In this document: positions 1-7,813 of the stretch, one piece after another
Layout: each line of letters opens with the position of its first letter
How positions within the stretch are numbered: the stretch's first letter is position 1
Source of the DNA: Runella zeae DSM 19591
GTDB taxonomy: Bacteria > Bacteroidota > Bacteroidia > Cytophagales > Spirosomataceae
Assembly (NCBI RefSeq): GCF_000423565.1
Contig: NZ_KE384041.1
Location: 40,311 to 104,310 of the forward strand
Length of the DNA: 64,000 nt
Direction: 5' to 3'
Notes under the pieces: model-generated
The model's input: only the letters and a program-made list of their open reading frames with translations
Told to the model about the DNA's origin: nothing
The model's database searches: none
Translations under genes and position numbers: made by a program

Positions 1-15
1 TAAGAGTCAAAAAGC

Positions 16-96
16 ATGAAAGCTAATATACCAAAGTTAGAGACTGAGACTTATCATTGTATTTATAACCAAAGTATTAATGGCAAAGGGAGATAA
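16..96 (+). pseudogene. 5' remnant of a RAYT transposase gene (deletion derivative)
   Basis: The first 23 or so codons nearly repeat the start of the intact transposase gene beginning at 179 (shared N-terminus MKANIPKLETETY), then the frame runs into a TAA at 94-96. The conserved HIYNRG motif of the intact copy is degraded here to CIYNQS. The remnant is followed at once by the same palindrome-type sequence (ATAAACGCAGG) that follows the end of the full gene at 805-815. This is what an internal deletion that removed the catalytic body and kept both ends would leave. Even the few bases before the ATG (caaaaag) match between copies. It cannot encode an active enzyme. Confidence 0.75.
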
Positions 97-127
97 ACGC
101 AGGCAGGGTTCAAACCCCGTCTGCGTT
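96..127. repeat. REP-like hairpin upstream of the RAYT gene
   Basis: Arms 96-110 (AACGCAGGCAGGGTT) and 113-127 (AACCCCGTCTGCGTT) pair at 13 of 15 positions plus one G-T wobble. The same AACGCAGGCAGG stem recurs downstream of the transposase gene at 820-831. RAYT enzymes are known to bind such short palindromes in other bacteria; that this one is a substrate is inference. Confidence 0.7.
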
Positions 128-178
128 GTTGTAATGTTGTGACTTGAAAAGATAGAATACGTCCTAACGACAAAAAGT

Positions 179-808
179 ATGAAAGCTAATATACCAAAGT
201 TAGAGACTGAGACTTATTATCATATTTATAATCGAGGTATCAATGGAGAAACTATTTTTAAGCAAGAATATAATTACAGTTATTTTCTTCAAAAATACGC
301 GGATTATATTGAACCCATTGGCGAAACCTACGCTTATTGCTTATTAAAGAATCATTTTCATTTTTTGATAAAAACTCGTTCTGAAAATGAAATCGTAGCA
401 AGGCTGGGCGCAAAAGATTTTGGACTTATCAATGACAGAGGCGCTTCTTTTTGTATCAGCAATCAATTTTCAAAACTTTTTAACGGCTACGCACAAGCCC
501 TAAATAAAATAAATAATCGTAGAGGAGGGCTTTTTGAAGAGCCTTTTCGGAGAATTGTGGTAGATTCAGAAGCGTATTTTACAAGATTGATATGGTATAT
601 TCATCACAATCCCAGAAAACACAGATTAGTGAATGATTTTAGAATTTATCCTCATTCTTCTTATCGAAGTATATTGAGTAATGCGCCTACAAAGCTCAAG
701 AGAGATTATGTATTAGAATGGTTTGGAGGAAAAGAAGCCTATCAGTTATTTCATCAAAGCCAAATAGATGAAAATGCAATAAAGCATTTGATAACAGAGT
801 ATGAATAA
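179..808 (+). CDS. REP-associated tyrosine transposase (Y1 / HUH family)
   Basis: A 209-residue single-domain HUH endonuclease of the Y1 transposase superfamily. Visible marks are the YNRG motif (17-20), the metal-binding HFH pair (H59 and H61, in HFHFLI), the GLFEEPF segment (117-123) and the catalytic tyrosine context WYIHHNP with Y140 as the likely nucleophile. The HHNP after the tyrosine is typical of the RAYT (TnpA-REP) branch rather than of classic IS200/IS605 transposases. The family nicks single-stranded DNA at imperfect palindromes. This copy is flanked on both sides by related palindromes (96-127 and 805-875), and the stop codon lies inside the start of the downstream one. The ATG at 179 is supported by the parallel start of the upstream remnant. 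The gene appears intact. RAYTs are usually domesticated single-copy genes; the adjacent decayed copy points to past local duplication. Confidence 0.9.
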   Translation: MKANIPKLETETYYHIYNRGINGETIFKQEYNYSYFLQKYADYIEPIGETYAYCLLKNHFHFLIKTRSENEIVARLGAKDFGLINDRGASFCISNQFSKLFNGYAQALNKINNRRGGLFEEPFRRIVVDSEAYFTRLIWYIHHNPRKHRLVNDFRIYPHSSYRSILSNAPTKLKRDYVLEWFGGKEAYQLFHQSQIDENAIKHLITEYE

Positions 809-875
809 ACGCAGGTAATAACGCAGGCAGGATTTTGAACCCTGCCTGCGTTACCCAAAAACCTCCTGCGTTTAT
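805..875. repeat. Nested REP-like palindrome pair downstream of the RAYT gene
   Basis: Two perfect inverted repeats are nested: an outer pair ATAAACGCAGG (805-815) with CCTGCGTTTAT (865-875), and an inner 12-bp pair AACGCAGGCAGG (820-831) with CCTGCCTGCGTT (841-852). The transposase stop codon lies in the outer left arm. It could also end transcription between the convergent transposase and M16 genes, but there is no clear U-tract. Confidence 0.75.
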
Positions 876-886
876 CTAAGTCGTTT

Positions 887-3829
887 TTAATACCCAAAAA
901 TTTCTTCTAAAGAAAGCTTTTTGACGGTACCATACTTGGTTAAGTCGCTTTCTTTGACTCTTTTCTCAGAGGCTACTATACAATAAGTATAAGGCTTGTT
1001 TGCCAAATTTGTATCAGCAAATTGCTTTAAGTCTTTGAAAGTCAGTTTGTCTATTTGGTCATAGATGAGTTTTCGTTCATCGTTACTTATCCCTTTTTCT
1101 TGCGCACTGAGATAGTTATAGATGATGCCGTCTTGCAAAATACGGTCGGTTTGCAAGGTTTTCTTCATGTTTATTTTAGCCGTTTCGAGCGATTTCTCTG
1201 ATTCTGGCAGTTGATTGAGCAATTCGTTCATTCCCGCAATCGCCTCATTGAGCTTATCGGCTTGGCTACCAATATAGCCGGTGAGAGTATATTTTTGGCC
1301 TTTTTTCTGAGGAGTACCATAATACCCATAAGTCGAGTAAGCTAAGGCTTTGGATTCGCGAAGGGTTTGAAATACAATGGAAGCCATGCCACCGCCAAAA
1401 TAGTTGTTAAATAGTTCGACAGTAGGAGCAAGTACTGGATTATACTGAGCGGTGTTGCGAATCCAAGAGATTTCGGCTTGTACCATGTCATAATCTGCAA
1501 AAAGCACTTGGGTGGCAGTTTGGTCAAGTTGTTTGAAATCTTTTTTGGCTGGAATCGCTTTGAATTTTGCTGCAAGTGGGTGGCTTGTTTTAATTTCTTG
1601 AGAAAGCACCGTCAAAGATAGAGGCCCATAATAAATGATTTGGTGGGGGAAATCAAACAAGCTATGTAGTACTTCAAGCAACTGTGCCGATGTAAGATTT
1701 TTTAATTCCTCATTTGTCAATTGATTATTATAAGGGTTTTGAGAACCATACTGAGCATAGCTCATCAGTCCTTGCATGATGGCACCTTTGTTGAGTTTTG
1801 CATCTGCACGGGCTTTGGCCAATCGCCCTTTTAGTTGCTCGAGTGCCTCGTCGTTGGGTTTACAATTTCGGATAAGATATTCTAATAACTTTACCCCCTT
1901 AGAAAAATTTTCCTGCAAACCAGAGAGCCGTACCGTGGTGTATTCGCCAGAAGAAGAGATACTATAATTACAGGCTAGATTAAAAAACTCTTTACTGATT
2001 TGTTCGGCATTGTATTTGTCGGTACTCAAAAATTGTAAATATTGGGTGGCAATCGGGAGCAATTTGCTATGATAAGTACCCATTGGAAAGCGATAGCCTA
2101 AACGAAAAAGCTCATTGTCAGTATTTTGGACATACAGAACTTCGGCACCCCCTATTTTACTTTTCTTAAAATCTTTTTGATAATCGAGCCATACGGGCTT
2201 GATTTCGTCCATTTGCATGGTGTTGACTTTTTGTAAAAAAGGAGACTGGGCTTCGCGATTGACCTCAACGGGCGTAATGTTAGGTTTATCGACTTTAACA
2301 ATATTTTTGTCAGGGCCTTTGTGTTTGTAAACTACTGCATAATTGTCTTTAAAATAAGTATTGGCAAAGGCCATAATATCAGCTTTCGTCACGGCCGACA
2401 TCGCGTCTAAGCGGCTCGAATAGTTGAGCCAATTGTTTCCCCCCGAACTAATAAATGCTTCGAGCAAGGGACTTACGCGGCTATAATTACTTTCGAGCTG
2501 CTGAATAGCATTACGTTTGTAGTTGTTTACAATAGAGCGAATAACCGATTCATCAAAGTCTCCTTTTTTGAGTTTTTCGACTTCTCCTAAGAGCAAATTC
2601 TTCACTTCATCCAAAGATTGTCCTTGTTTAGGGCGCCCGGATAAAATCCATACTGAATAGTCTTTGAGGTAATCGATAGTAGAGCTACCTCCTAAAATCT
2701 TCTGTTGTTTGTTGAGGTTGAGGTCGATGAGGCCCGCTCCGCTGTTAGACATCAATTCGTCGCAAATCGTCGAAACGGCCATTCCCTTTAAATCATTTAC
2801 CATGGAAGGAAATCTAAAGCCAAGGCGTATGTTTTCGGGAGTTGGCCCGTACACCTCACGCACTTGGATACTCGTAAGTGGGGCTTCGGGAGCAGGATTG
2901 TATTCTTTGACGGGCTTGGGTTGCATGTATCCCAAGGCCGCATCTATTTTTTTGATGACCTCGTCAGGATTGAAATCCCCCGCAAAAATGACGGCCATAT
3001 TGTTGGGTACATAATAATTGTTATAATAGTTACGAATCTCTACCAACGAGGGGTTTTTGAGGTGTTCGATAGTACCTATGGTAGTTTGTTGTCCATAATT
3101 ATGAGTAGGAAACAGCGCTTCATAGAGCTTTTCTTGAACTTTCCAGGGGTCGTTGTCGAGTGAGCGGTTTTTTTCTTCATAAACAGCTTCTAGCTCCGTG
3201 TGAAAAATCCGTAATACAGGCTGACGAAAGCGTTCGGCCTGAACTGCTAAATAGCGGTCGATTGCATTGGCTGGAAGGTCTTCCATGTAGGCGGTTACTT
3301 CGTGAGAAGTGAAGGCGTTGGTGCCTTGCGCCCCCATCGACGACATCATTTTGTCGTATTCATTGGCTATTGCAAATTTGGCTGCTTGCCCTGACACGCG
3401 GTCTATTTCTGCATAGATTTTTTTGCGCTCAGTGGTGTCGGTAGTTTTGTTGTATTTCTCATAGAGCGCATCGATTTGGTCAAGTAAAGGTTTTTCTTTT
3501 TCCCAGTCCAATGTACCAAAACGATTTGTCCCTTTAAACAGCATATGCTCTAAATAATGCGCCAAACCAGTATTGGTACGCGGGTCGGTGTTGGAACCTG
3601 CACGAGTGGCGATAAAAGTGAAGATACGGGGCTCTTTTTTATTGACACTTAAGATGACGGTGAGGCCATTTTTAAGGGTATAAAAACGAGCTTGAAGTGG
3701 GTCATTGCTGACATACTTATATTCGTAGCCTCCTGCTGTGGCTGTTTGCCATTCATAAGCCTTGGATTGAGCCAGAGACTGAAACCAGAGCGCGGTCATG
3801 GACAGCGCAAAGAACACAAAAGTTTTCAT
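887..3829 (-). CDS. M16 family zinc metallopeptidase (pitrilysin/insulinase-like), exported
   Basis: A 980-residue two-repeat M16 protease. Starting at the ATG at 3829 gives a good signal peptide (MKTFVFFALS... ending near LAQS), so the 18 codons upstream in the open frame are not used. The inverted zinc motif HxxEH is HYLEH (H91, E94, H95), and the third ligand should be a glutamate in ELEAVYEEK near residue 212. The second M16 repeat (about residues 540-980) has no HxxEH, as usual for the inactive half that completes the peptide chamber. Members act in the periplasm or outer membrane of Bacteroidota on peptides or small unfolded proteins. It stands alone, convergent to the transposase. Substrate unknown. 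Confidence 0.93.
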   Translation of the reverse strand: MKTFVFFALSMTALWFQSLAQSKAYEWQTATAGGYEYKYVSNDPLQARFYTLKNGLTVILSVNKKEPRIFTFIATRAGSNTDPRTNTGLAHYLEHMLFKGTNRFGTLDWEKEKPLLDQIDALYEKYNKTTDTTERKKIYAEIDRVSGQAAKFAIANEYDKMMSSMGAQGTNAFTSHEVTAYMEDLPANAIDRYLAVQAERFRQPVLRIFHTELEAVYEEKNRSLDNDPWKVQEKLYEALFPTHNYGQQTTIGTIEHLKNPSLVEIRNYYNNYYVPNNMAVIFAGDFNPDEVIKKIDAALGYMQPKPVKEYNPAPEAPLTSIQVREVYGPTPENIRLGFRFPSMVNDLKGMAVSTICDELMSNSGAGLIDLNLNKQQKILGGSSTIDYLKDYSVWILSGRPKQGQSLDEVKNLLLGEVEKLKKGDFDESVIRSIVNNYKRNAIQQLESNYSRVSPLLEAFISSGGNNWLNYSSRLDAMSAVTKADIMAFANTYFKDNYAVVYKHKGPDKNIVKVDKPNITPVEVNREAQSPFLQKVNTMQMDEIKPVWLDYQKDFKKSKIGGAEVLYVQNTDNELFRLGYRFPMGTYHSKLLPIATQYLQFLSTDKYNAEQISKEFFNLACNYSISSSGEYTTVRLSGLQENFSKGVKLLEYLIRNCKPNDEALEQLKGRLAKARADAKLNKGAIMQGLMSYAQYGSQNPYNNQLTNEELKNLTSAQLLEVLHSLFDFPHQIIYYGPLSLTVLSQEIKTSHPLAAKFKAIPAKKDFKQLDQTATQVLFADYDMVQAEISWIRNTAQYNPVLAPTVELFNNYFGGGMASIVFQTLRESKALAYSTYGYYGTPQKKGQKYTLTGYIGSQADKLNEAIAGMNELLNQLPESEKSLETAKINMKKTLQTDRILQDGIIYNYLSAQEKGISNDERKLIYDQIDKLTFKDLKQFADTNLANKPYTYCIVASEKRVKESDLTKYGTVKKLSLEEIFGY

Positions 3830-3894
3830 GGATGATATGTTTGATAGAGAGGGGGAAATTAATATCCAATGCTCTAAATCCAAAACATCCGACT

Positions 3895-3930
3895 AAAAAA
3901 AGTCGAGGGGGGCAATTGCCCCCCTCGACT
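3895..3930 (-). terminator. Perfect GC-rich palindrome with U-tract on the minus strand
   Basis: Bases 3901-3930 form a perfect 30-bp palindrome (AGTCGAGGGGGGCAA and its complement), preceded on the plus strand by seven A residues (3895-3901). Read leftward this is a textbook intrinsic terminator. It lies just upstream of the M16 gene on the same strand, and no gene to the right is read leftward, so it may be a leader attenuator or the end of a small antisense or leader RNA. Confidence 0.7.
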
Positions 3931-4060
3931 TCCACCTGTGCGTTCCTCAATTATAAAGAATGTAGACAATAATAGCCTTACATTCTCAGTATACCTGTAC
4001 GCAAAAAGTTGCGATTACGTTGCGTGCAAGGTTAAAAAAACTCTAAAATCCTTATTTCGC

Positions 4061-4094
4061 TTGTTAAAAATCAAAAAATTAGTTTTTATATTTG
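4061..4094 (+). promoter_or_regulatory. Bacteroidota-type promoter for the RRM gene
   Basis: TATATTTG at 4087-4094 fits the Bacteroidota -7 consensus TAnnTTTG; a TTG at 4061-4063 lies where the -33 element is expected, though 23 bp away is long. Transcription from about 4100 would give a leader of roughly 115 nt, common for cold-responsive RRM genes. Confidence 0.5.
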
Positions 4095-4216
4095 TGCGCT
4101 ATTGGTACTTTCTCTATTTCTCTCGACCGCGTTGCTGCGTATCTGTCATCCATCCGGAAGGAGTTTAAATCGAAAACCGTACGTAGCGCACCAAACGTTT
4201 TACAAATCAAAGCACA

Positions 4217-4570
4217 ATGAACATTTATGTAGCAAACGTCCCGTTCAAAGCGAACGATGACGAATTACGCGAGTTATTCGAGGAATTTGGAGAAGTATCT
4301 TCGGCCCGTATCATCATGGACAAATTTACGGGTAAAAGCCGGGGTTTCGCATTTGTCGAGATGCCTAATGACGATGAGGCTCAACAAGCCATTTCACAAT
4401 TGAACGATTTTGATTTTATGGGGAAAGTACTTGTCGTAAACGAAGCACGTCCACGCGAAGAGCGTCCTCGTACTGGTGGAGGATTTGGCGGTGGAAATCG
4501 TGACGGTGGAAACCGTGGCGGTGGCGGAGGTGGATTCCGTCGTGACAATGATTTCAAAAAGCGCTGGTAA
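4217..4570 (+). CDS. Single-RRM RNA-binding protein with glycine-rich tail
   Basis: A 117-residue protein with one RNA recognition motif (about 1-78) and a Gly/Arg-rich tail (about 86-112). RNP2 is IYVANV (3-8) and RNP1 is KSRGFAFV (40-47), with the aromatic residues used for stacking on RNA bases. The layout matches the small glycine-rich RNA-binding proteins of Bacteroidota and cyanobacteria, thought to act as RNA chaperones or post-transcriptional regulators. It is monocistronic: own promoter upstream and strong terminator directly downstream. The tail repeats GG/GN/RG units and is likely unstructured. RNA targets cannot be told from sequence. Confidence 0.93.
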   Translation: MNIYVANVPFKANDDELRELFEEFGEVSSARIIMDKFTGKSRGFAFVEMPNDDEAQQAISQLNDFDFMGKVLVVNEARPREERPRTGGGFGGGNRDGGNRGGGGGGFRRDNDFKKRW

Positions 4571-4594
4571 TCCTAAAAAATATGGATTTTGGTA

Positions 4595-4628
4595 ACGGGG
4601 CGATTCTACGGAGTCGCCCCGTTTTTTT
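4595..4628 (+). terminator. Intrinsic terminator of the RRM gene
   Basis: ACGGGGCGA (4595-4603) pairs perfectly with TCGCCCCGT (4614-4622), followed by seven T residues. Confidence 0.9.
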
Positions 4629-4751
4629 ATGATAGGATATACCCCAAAAACATAAATGTGAGGGTAAATGATAAAAATTTAATCGTGATACAACCCCTTT
4701 GTCTGTTGTATCGTCTTTGTTGATGTACACCTTTAGATTCTTAAGTCTGGC

Positions 4752-5912
4752 ATGTCTTTTCGACGATATATATACATGTTTTTTTTATTAGGAATAGCAT
4801 CCTGCGATTCGGTGGTAGATAAAAGCACGGCGCCTCCCAATGATGACGGTGTGCCGCAGGCCGTGGTAGAGGTGATTAGGGTGTCTAATCCTGGCATGGC
4901 TGATGTGTTGCTATCGCGTGTAAGTAAAGATGTGTGGCAAGCAGATTTTCCGGTTGCTACTCACCGTAGCTTTATGTTGATTGACAATGAGGGCGAGATA
5001 CTTTTTGAAAACAAGCTAGTCGGTAGCCCGCAAACATTGCCACAGGTCGTTAAAGATGAAGTGTATCGGATTGTTCCAGAGGGTTTTATAGAAGAGGTGG
5101 CGGTGGTTTTGCAAAACTCACAAACCAAAATAGGACACTTGGTAGAAGTAGAACAGAAAGATGGACAGCGTCGCCGCCTTCGCTTTAATGCCAACAATGC
5201 TTTGGAAAGTAATACTACTGATGATAGGGCTGGGAGGGTAACGGCGCTGTTTCTGACTACCGTAGAGCAGCTCAAAAACGATACTCGTATTCCTTCGGTT
5301 GTGAAGCAATTTTTTGAAACCCACAACTACGCAAGTGCCAATGTATCTATATACGTATATGAAGACAAAACGACGAGGGTTATTGTGACAAATACAGTAC
5401 GCGACAAAAACTCATTGATTACGACTGAAATCCTGCTTGATGCCAACGGCCAAATAAAAGAATGGATAATGCCGCTCGAAAAAGAAATTGGATATGAGAT
5501 AGCCACCCAAAACGAAACACCCTCTCGGCTCAGTGAAGAATTAGCCTCTCAAACAACCAACTGGACTTGGAACTATAGTGTTAGAGAAAAGCAATTTGGT
5601 AAAATAAACAAATGGAAAATGCGAGCCACAAATACGCTACAAGAGACTTTCTGGATGAGCTTAGATGTGCGAGCTAATCAACTATCGACTACTAAAGCAA
5701 GTTATATCACAGCCGCTGAACTTCCAGCCTCGGCTCGGCAATACATAGATTCTAAATGGAGCAATTGGCAATGGGCAAAAGGACGTAAATTGCAACTAAT
5801 AGGTGAACCTAAACCCACAAAATATGTGGCTGAAATAAGGGTAAATGGAGAAGACAATGTGGTAGTTTTTGATGGAGAAGGGCAGTGGATATTTCAGTAC
5901 AAAAAAATGTAA
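4752..5912 (+). CDS. Lipoprotein with repeated PepSY-like domains
   Basis: A 386-residue predicted lipoprotein: an N-terminal hydrophobic segment ends in the lipobox IASC, so the mature protein should begin at about C19. The body seems to hold three or four copies of a unit of the form helix, then strand with Y-V/A-E-I, then an fD-x-x-G-x-W/I turn, for example VVFDGEGQWIF near the C-terminus and ILLDANGQIKEW in the middle. This resembles the PepSY-like (beta-lactamase-inhibitor-like) domains frequent in secreted Bacteroidota proteins. It lies 143 bp before an ECF sigma gene on the same strand and may belong to that surface-signalling cluster. Family assignment rests on pattern alone. Confidence 0.6.
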   Translation: MSFRRYIYMFFLLGIASCDSVVDKSTAPPNDDGVPQAVVEVIRVSNPGMADVLLSRVSKDVWQADFPVATHRSFMLIDNEGEILFENKLVGSPQTLPQVVKDEVYRIVPEGFIEEVAVVLQNSQTKIGHLVEVEQKDGQRRRLRFNANNALESNTTDDRAGRVTALFLTTVEQLKNDTRIPSVVKQFFETHNYASANVSIYVYEDKTTRVIVTNTVRDKNSLITTEILLDANGQIKEWIMPLEKEIGYEIATQNETPSRLSEELASQTTNWTWNYSVREKQFGKINKWKMRATNTLQETFWMSLDVRANQLSTTKASYITAAELPASARQYIDSKWSNWQWAKGRKLQLIGEPKPTKYVAEIRVNGEDNVVVFDGEGQWIFQYKKM

Positions 5913-6055
5913 GTGGGGGTTTGTTTTGGGCACTTGTGATTATGGCAATCTTTGGTTTATTCGTTCATCAACTTTTACCAGCCTCCTACTCATTTTAGAA
6001 GTCCTTTGTTCATTAAAAAATACCTATCAATCCACTCATTTCAAATTATAAAATT

Positions 6056-6613
6056 TTGGCCGCTTCTGCAAAAGAAATAGAATTGGTAAAAGCTTGTCAG
6101 CGAAACGACCGTCAGGCCCAAAATGCCTTTTACAACCTGTATAAGGGGCGTTTGATGGGCGTCTGTCGTCGATATGCACGTACCCTAGCAGAGGCAGAAG
6201 ATATTTTTCAAGAAGCTTTTATTAAGATTTTTCTCAATATTGGAGATCTCAAAAATGTAGAGTCCGTCGAATATTGGGTAAAATCGACGGTTATCCGCAC
6301 GGCTATAGATTATTATCGTCAGCATCGTCGTGAAAACGAACAAGTTGATTATGAAACGATATTGGATGATTGGAGCGTATCTCCCCAAGTATATGATAAG
6401 CTCTCACAAGAGGAAATTTTGGAGATAATAAATGCCATGCCAAACGGCTATCGAATGGTGGCAAATATGTATTATATTGACGGATATACGCACCCCGAAA
6501 TCGCTAAAATCCTTGGGATTGCGGAAGGCACCTCTAAGTCACAATTGGCAAGAGCTCGTGAAATTCTAAAACGAAAATTGAAAGCAGTAGGCCTTTGGTC
6601 AATAACGCTATAA
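6056..6613 (+). CDS. ECF-type RNA polymerase sigma factor
   Basis: A 185-residue sigma-70 family factor with region 2 (about 20-90, including the core-binding stretch AEDIFQEAFIKIF and the YWVKSTVIRTAIDYYR helix) and region 4 (about 120-175, helix-turn-helix with HPEIAKILGIAEGTSKSQL). Regions 1.1 and 3 are missing, as expected for group IV (ECF) factors. No ATG is usable at the 5' end; the reading frame begins at a TTG at 6056. Only 6 bp separate it from the next gene, whose product has an anti-sigma-like N-terminus, so the two form a likely sigma/anti-sigma pair. Stimulus unknown. Confidence 0.92.
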   Translation: MAASAKEIELVKACQRNDRQAQNAFYNLYKGRLMGVCRRYARTLAEAEDIFQEAFIKIFLNIGDLKNVESVEYWVKSTVIRTAIDYYRQHRRENEQVDYETILDDWSVSPQVYDKLSQEEILEIINAMPNGYRMVANMYYIDGYTHPEIAKILGIAEGTSKSQLARAREILKRKLKAVGLWSITL

Positions 6614-6619
6614 ACCAGT

Positions 6620-7798
6620 ATGAATCAAGACGATGAGTTGAAGGATTTTTTGGGAGGAATATTCAAAAACTTTGAATCAGAACCTCGACCGGATGCTTGG
6701 GATACCATTGAAAAAGCCTTACCGAAGCATTCACATCACTCGCCCTGGTCAAAAACAATCATAGGCGTGTTGGTGGGAGTATTTTGTGCAGGAGTCTGTC
6801 ATGCGCCCGTACAGAGTAAATGGGCGCAAATGAAACCTGATAACGCTACGGCGGTGTCGGTCGCTTTGACATCTAAGCAAACGCTTAAAAGTGATTTGTT
6901 TGTCCCACAAATCGCAAATCAGCAAGATATACAGCACATCAGAACTCAAGAGTTTAATCGCTTAAGCAAGAAAAGTAATGCTCCTGTTGGCGAAAAAGTT
7001 ATGTCCGAACGTGAGGTAGAAGCTGTACAGGCTCCAGCCGCGGATGCTTCTCATCTTGAGACGACACCTATATCAGAGTCTACAAATACATCATTGGAGT
7101 TGCAGTCACTTGCTATTCATGGTATCGAAAATTCACCAGTCGAGTTGAAAACACCGATTGCCGTGCCTTCAAAAAGCCAACTTCCTAAATCGCTTTGGCT
7201 CTGGTCTGTAAGTGTGATGCCCTTAGCTACTTATCAACGCATGTATATTTTGCCGGAGGCAAGTGGTAAAATCGAACAAGTATATGCGGGAGAGGCACTC
7301 AATGGAAGTCGTACGGGCTTGAAGATTGGAACCGAACTGACCCTTCTCAGAAATCACAGCGCATGGCGGGTGGGGTTGAGTTATACCCAAATGCGACAGC
7401 AAACAGCCTATGCAGTAGCAACTAATGAATACACTCTTAGTACAAACACTACTCCCAATAAGCCGTTGGTGAGTCGTCAGATAGAGGAAGAAGTAGAAAA
7501 TAAACAATTGCATTTATTGGGTATTAGAGTCGATAAGCAATTTAACTGGGGACTGCTTAGTAATAAACGTTATTTTATTGGCTTGGGAGCAGAAACCGCC
7601 GTGGATATGCTTAATGCCGAGCCTTATGTATGGGGACATGCTTCGATAGGGTTTCAGAAAATACTTACGCCACACTTACTGATGACGGTAGAGCCTACCG
7701 CTTCTTATAGTATTATCAGTAAGACCACCACGAGTGGTTTACTAAAAGTTAACCCTTACAATTTTGGATTAAAAATCAGTGTTGGACTTATGCCATAA
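6620..7798 (+). CDS. Membrane-anchored protein with anti-sigma-like N-terminus and outer-membrane-barrel-like C-terminus
   Basis: A 392-residue protein. Residues 1-40 are acidic and carry the short motif (PRPDAWDTIEKALP) found at the N-terminus of many Bacteroidota proteins encoded next to ECF sigma genes. A single hydrophobic helix follows (about 45-63), then a low-complexity periplasmic linker (about 70-190). The C-terminal 200 residues have alternating amphipathic strands (WRVGLSYTQMR, FIGLGAETAVDM, LLMTVEPTASYSI, NFGLKISVGLMP) like small outer-membrane barrels of the PorT/OmpA-like fold. The position 6 bp after the sigma gene argues for an anti-sigma role. The same protein cannot easily sit in both membranes, so either the barrel-like domain is periplasmic or the N-terminal helix is not an anchor. 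Confidence 0.65.
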   Translation: MNQDDELKDFLGGIFKNFESEPRPDAWDTIEKALPKHSHHSPWSKTIIGVLVGVFCAGVCHAPVQSKWAQMKPDNATAVSVALTSKQTLKSDLFVPQIANQQDIQHIRTQEFNRLSKKSNAPVGEKVMSEREVEAVQAPAADASHLETTPISESTNTSLELQSLAIHGIENSPVELKTPIAVPSKSQLPKSLWLWSVSVMPLATYQRMYILPEASGKIEQVYAGEALNGSRTGLKIGTELTLLRNHSAWRVGLSYTQMRQQTAYAVATNEYTLSTNTTPNKPLVSRQIEEEVENKQLHLLGIRVDKQFNWGLLSNKRYFIGLGAETAVDMLNAEPYVWGHASIGFQKILTPHLLMTVEPTASYSIISKTTTSGLLKVNPYNFGLKISVGLMP

Positions 7799-7813
7799 AA
7801 CCTTACCAAAGCC

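Larger units (their letters stand above)
3830..4216. other. Intergenic region between divergent M16 and RRM genes
   Basis: This 387-bp stretch holds the leftward terminator (3895-3930) and the promoter of the RRM gene (about 4061-4094). Open frames crossing it (such as 3938-4168 on the plus strand) have no recognisable composition or motif and overlap the promoter, so I do not call a gene here. Confidence 0.6.

Noticed and set aside
3938-4168. 76-codon open frame on the plus strand upstream of the RRM gene
   Set aside because: No recognisable motif, odd composition, and it overlaps the RRM promoter and leader.
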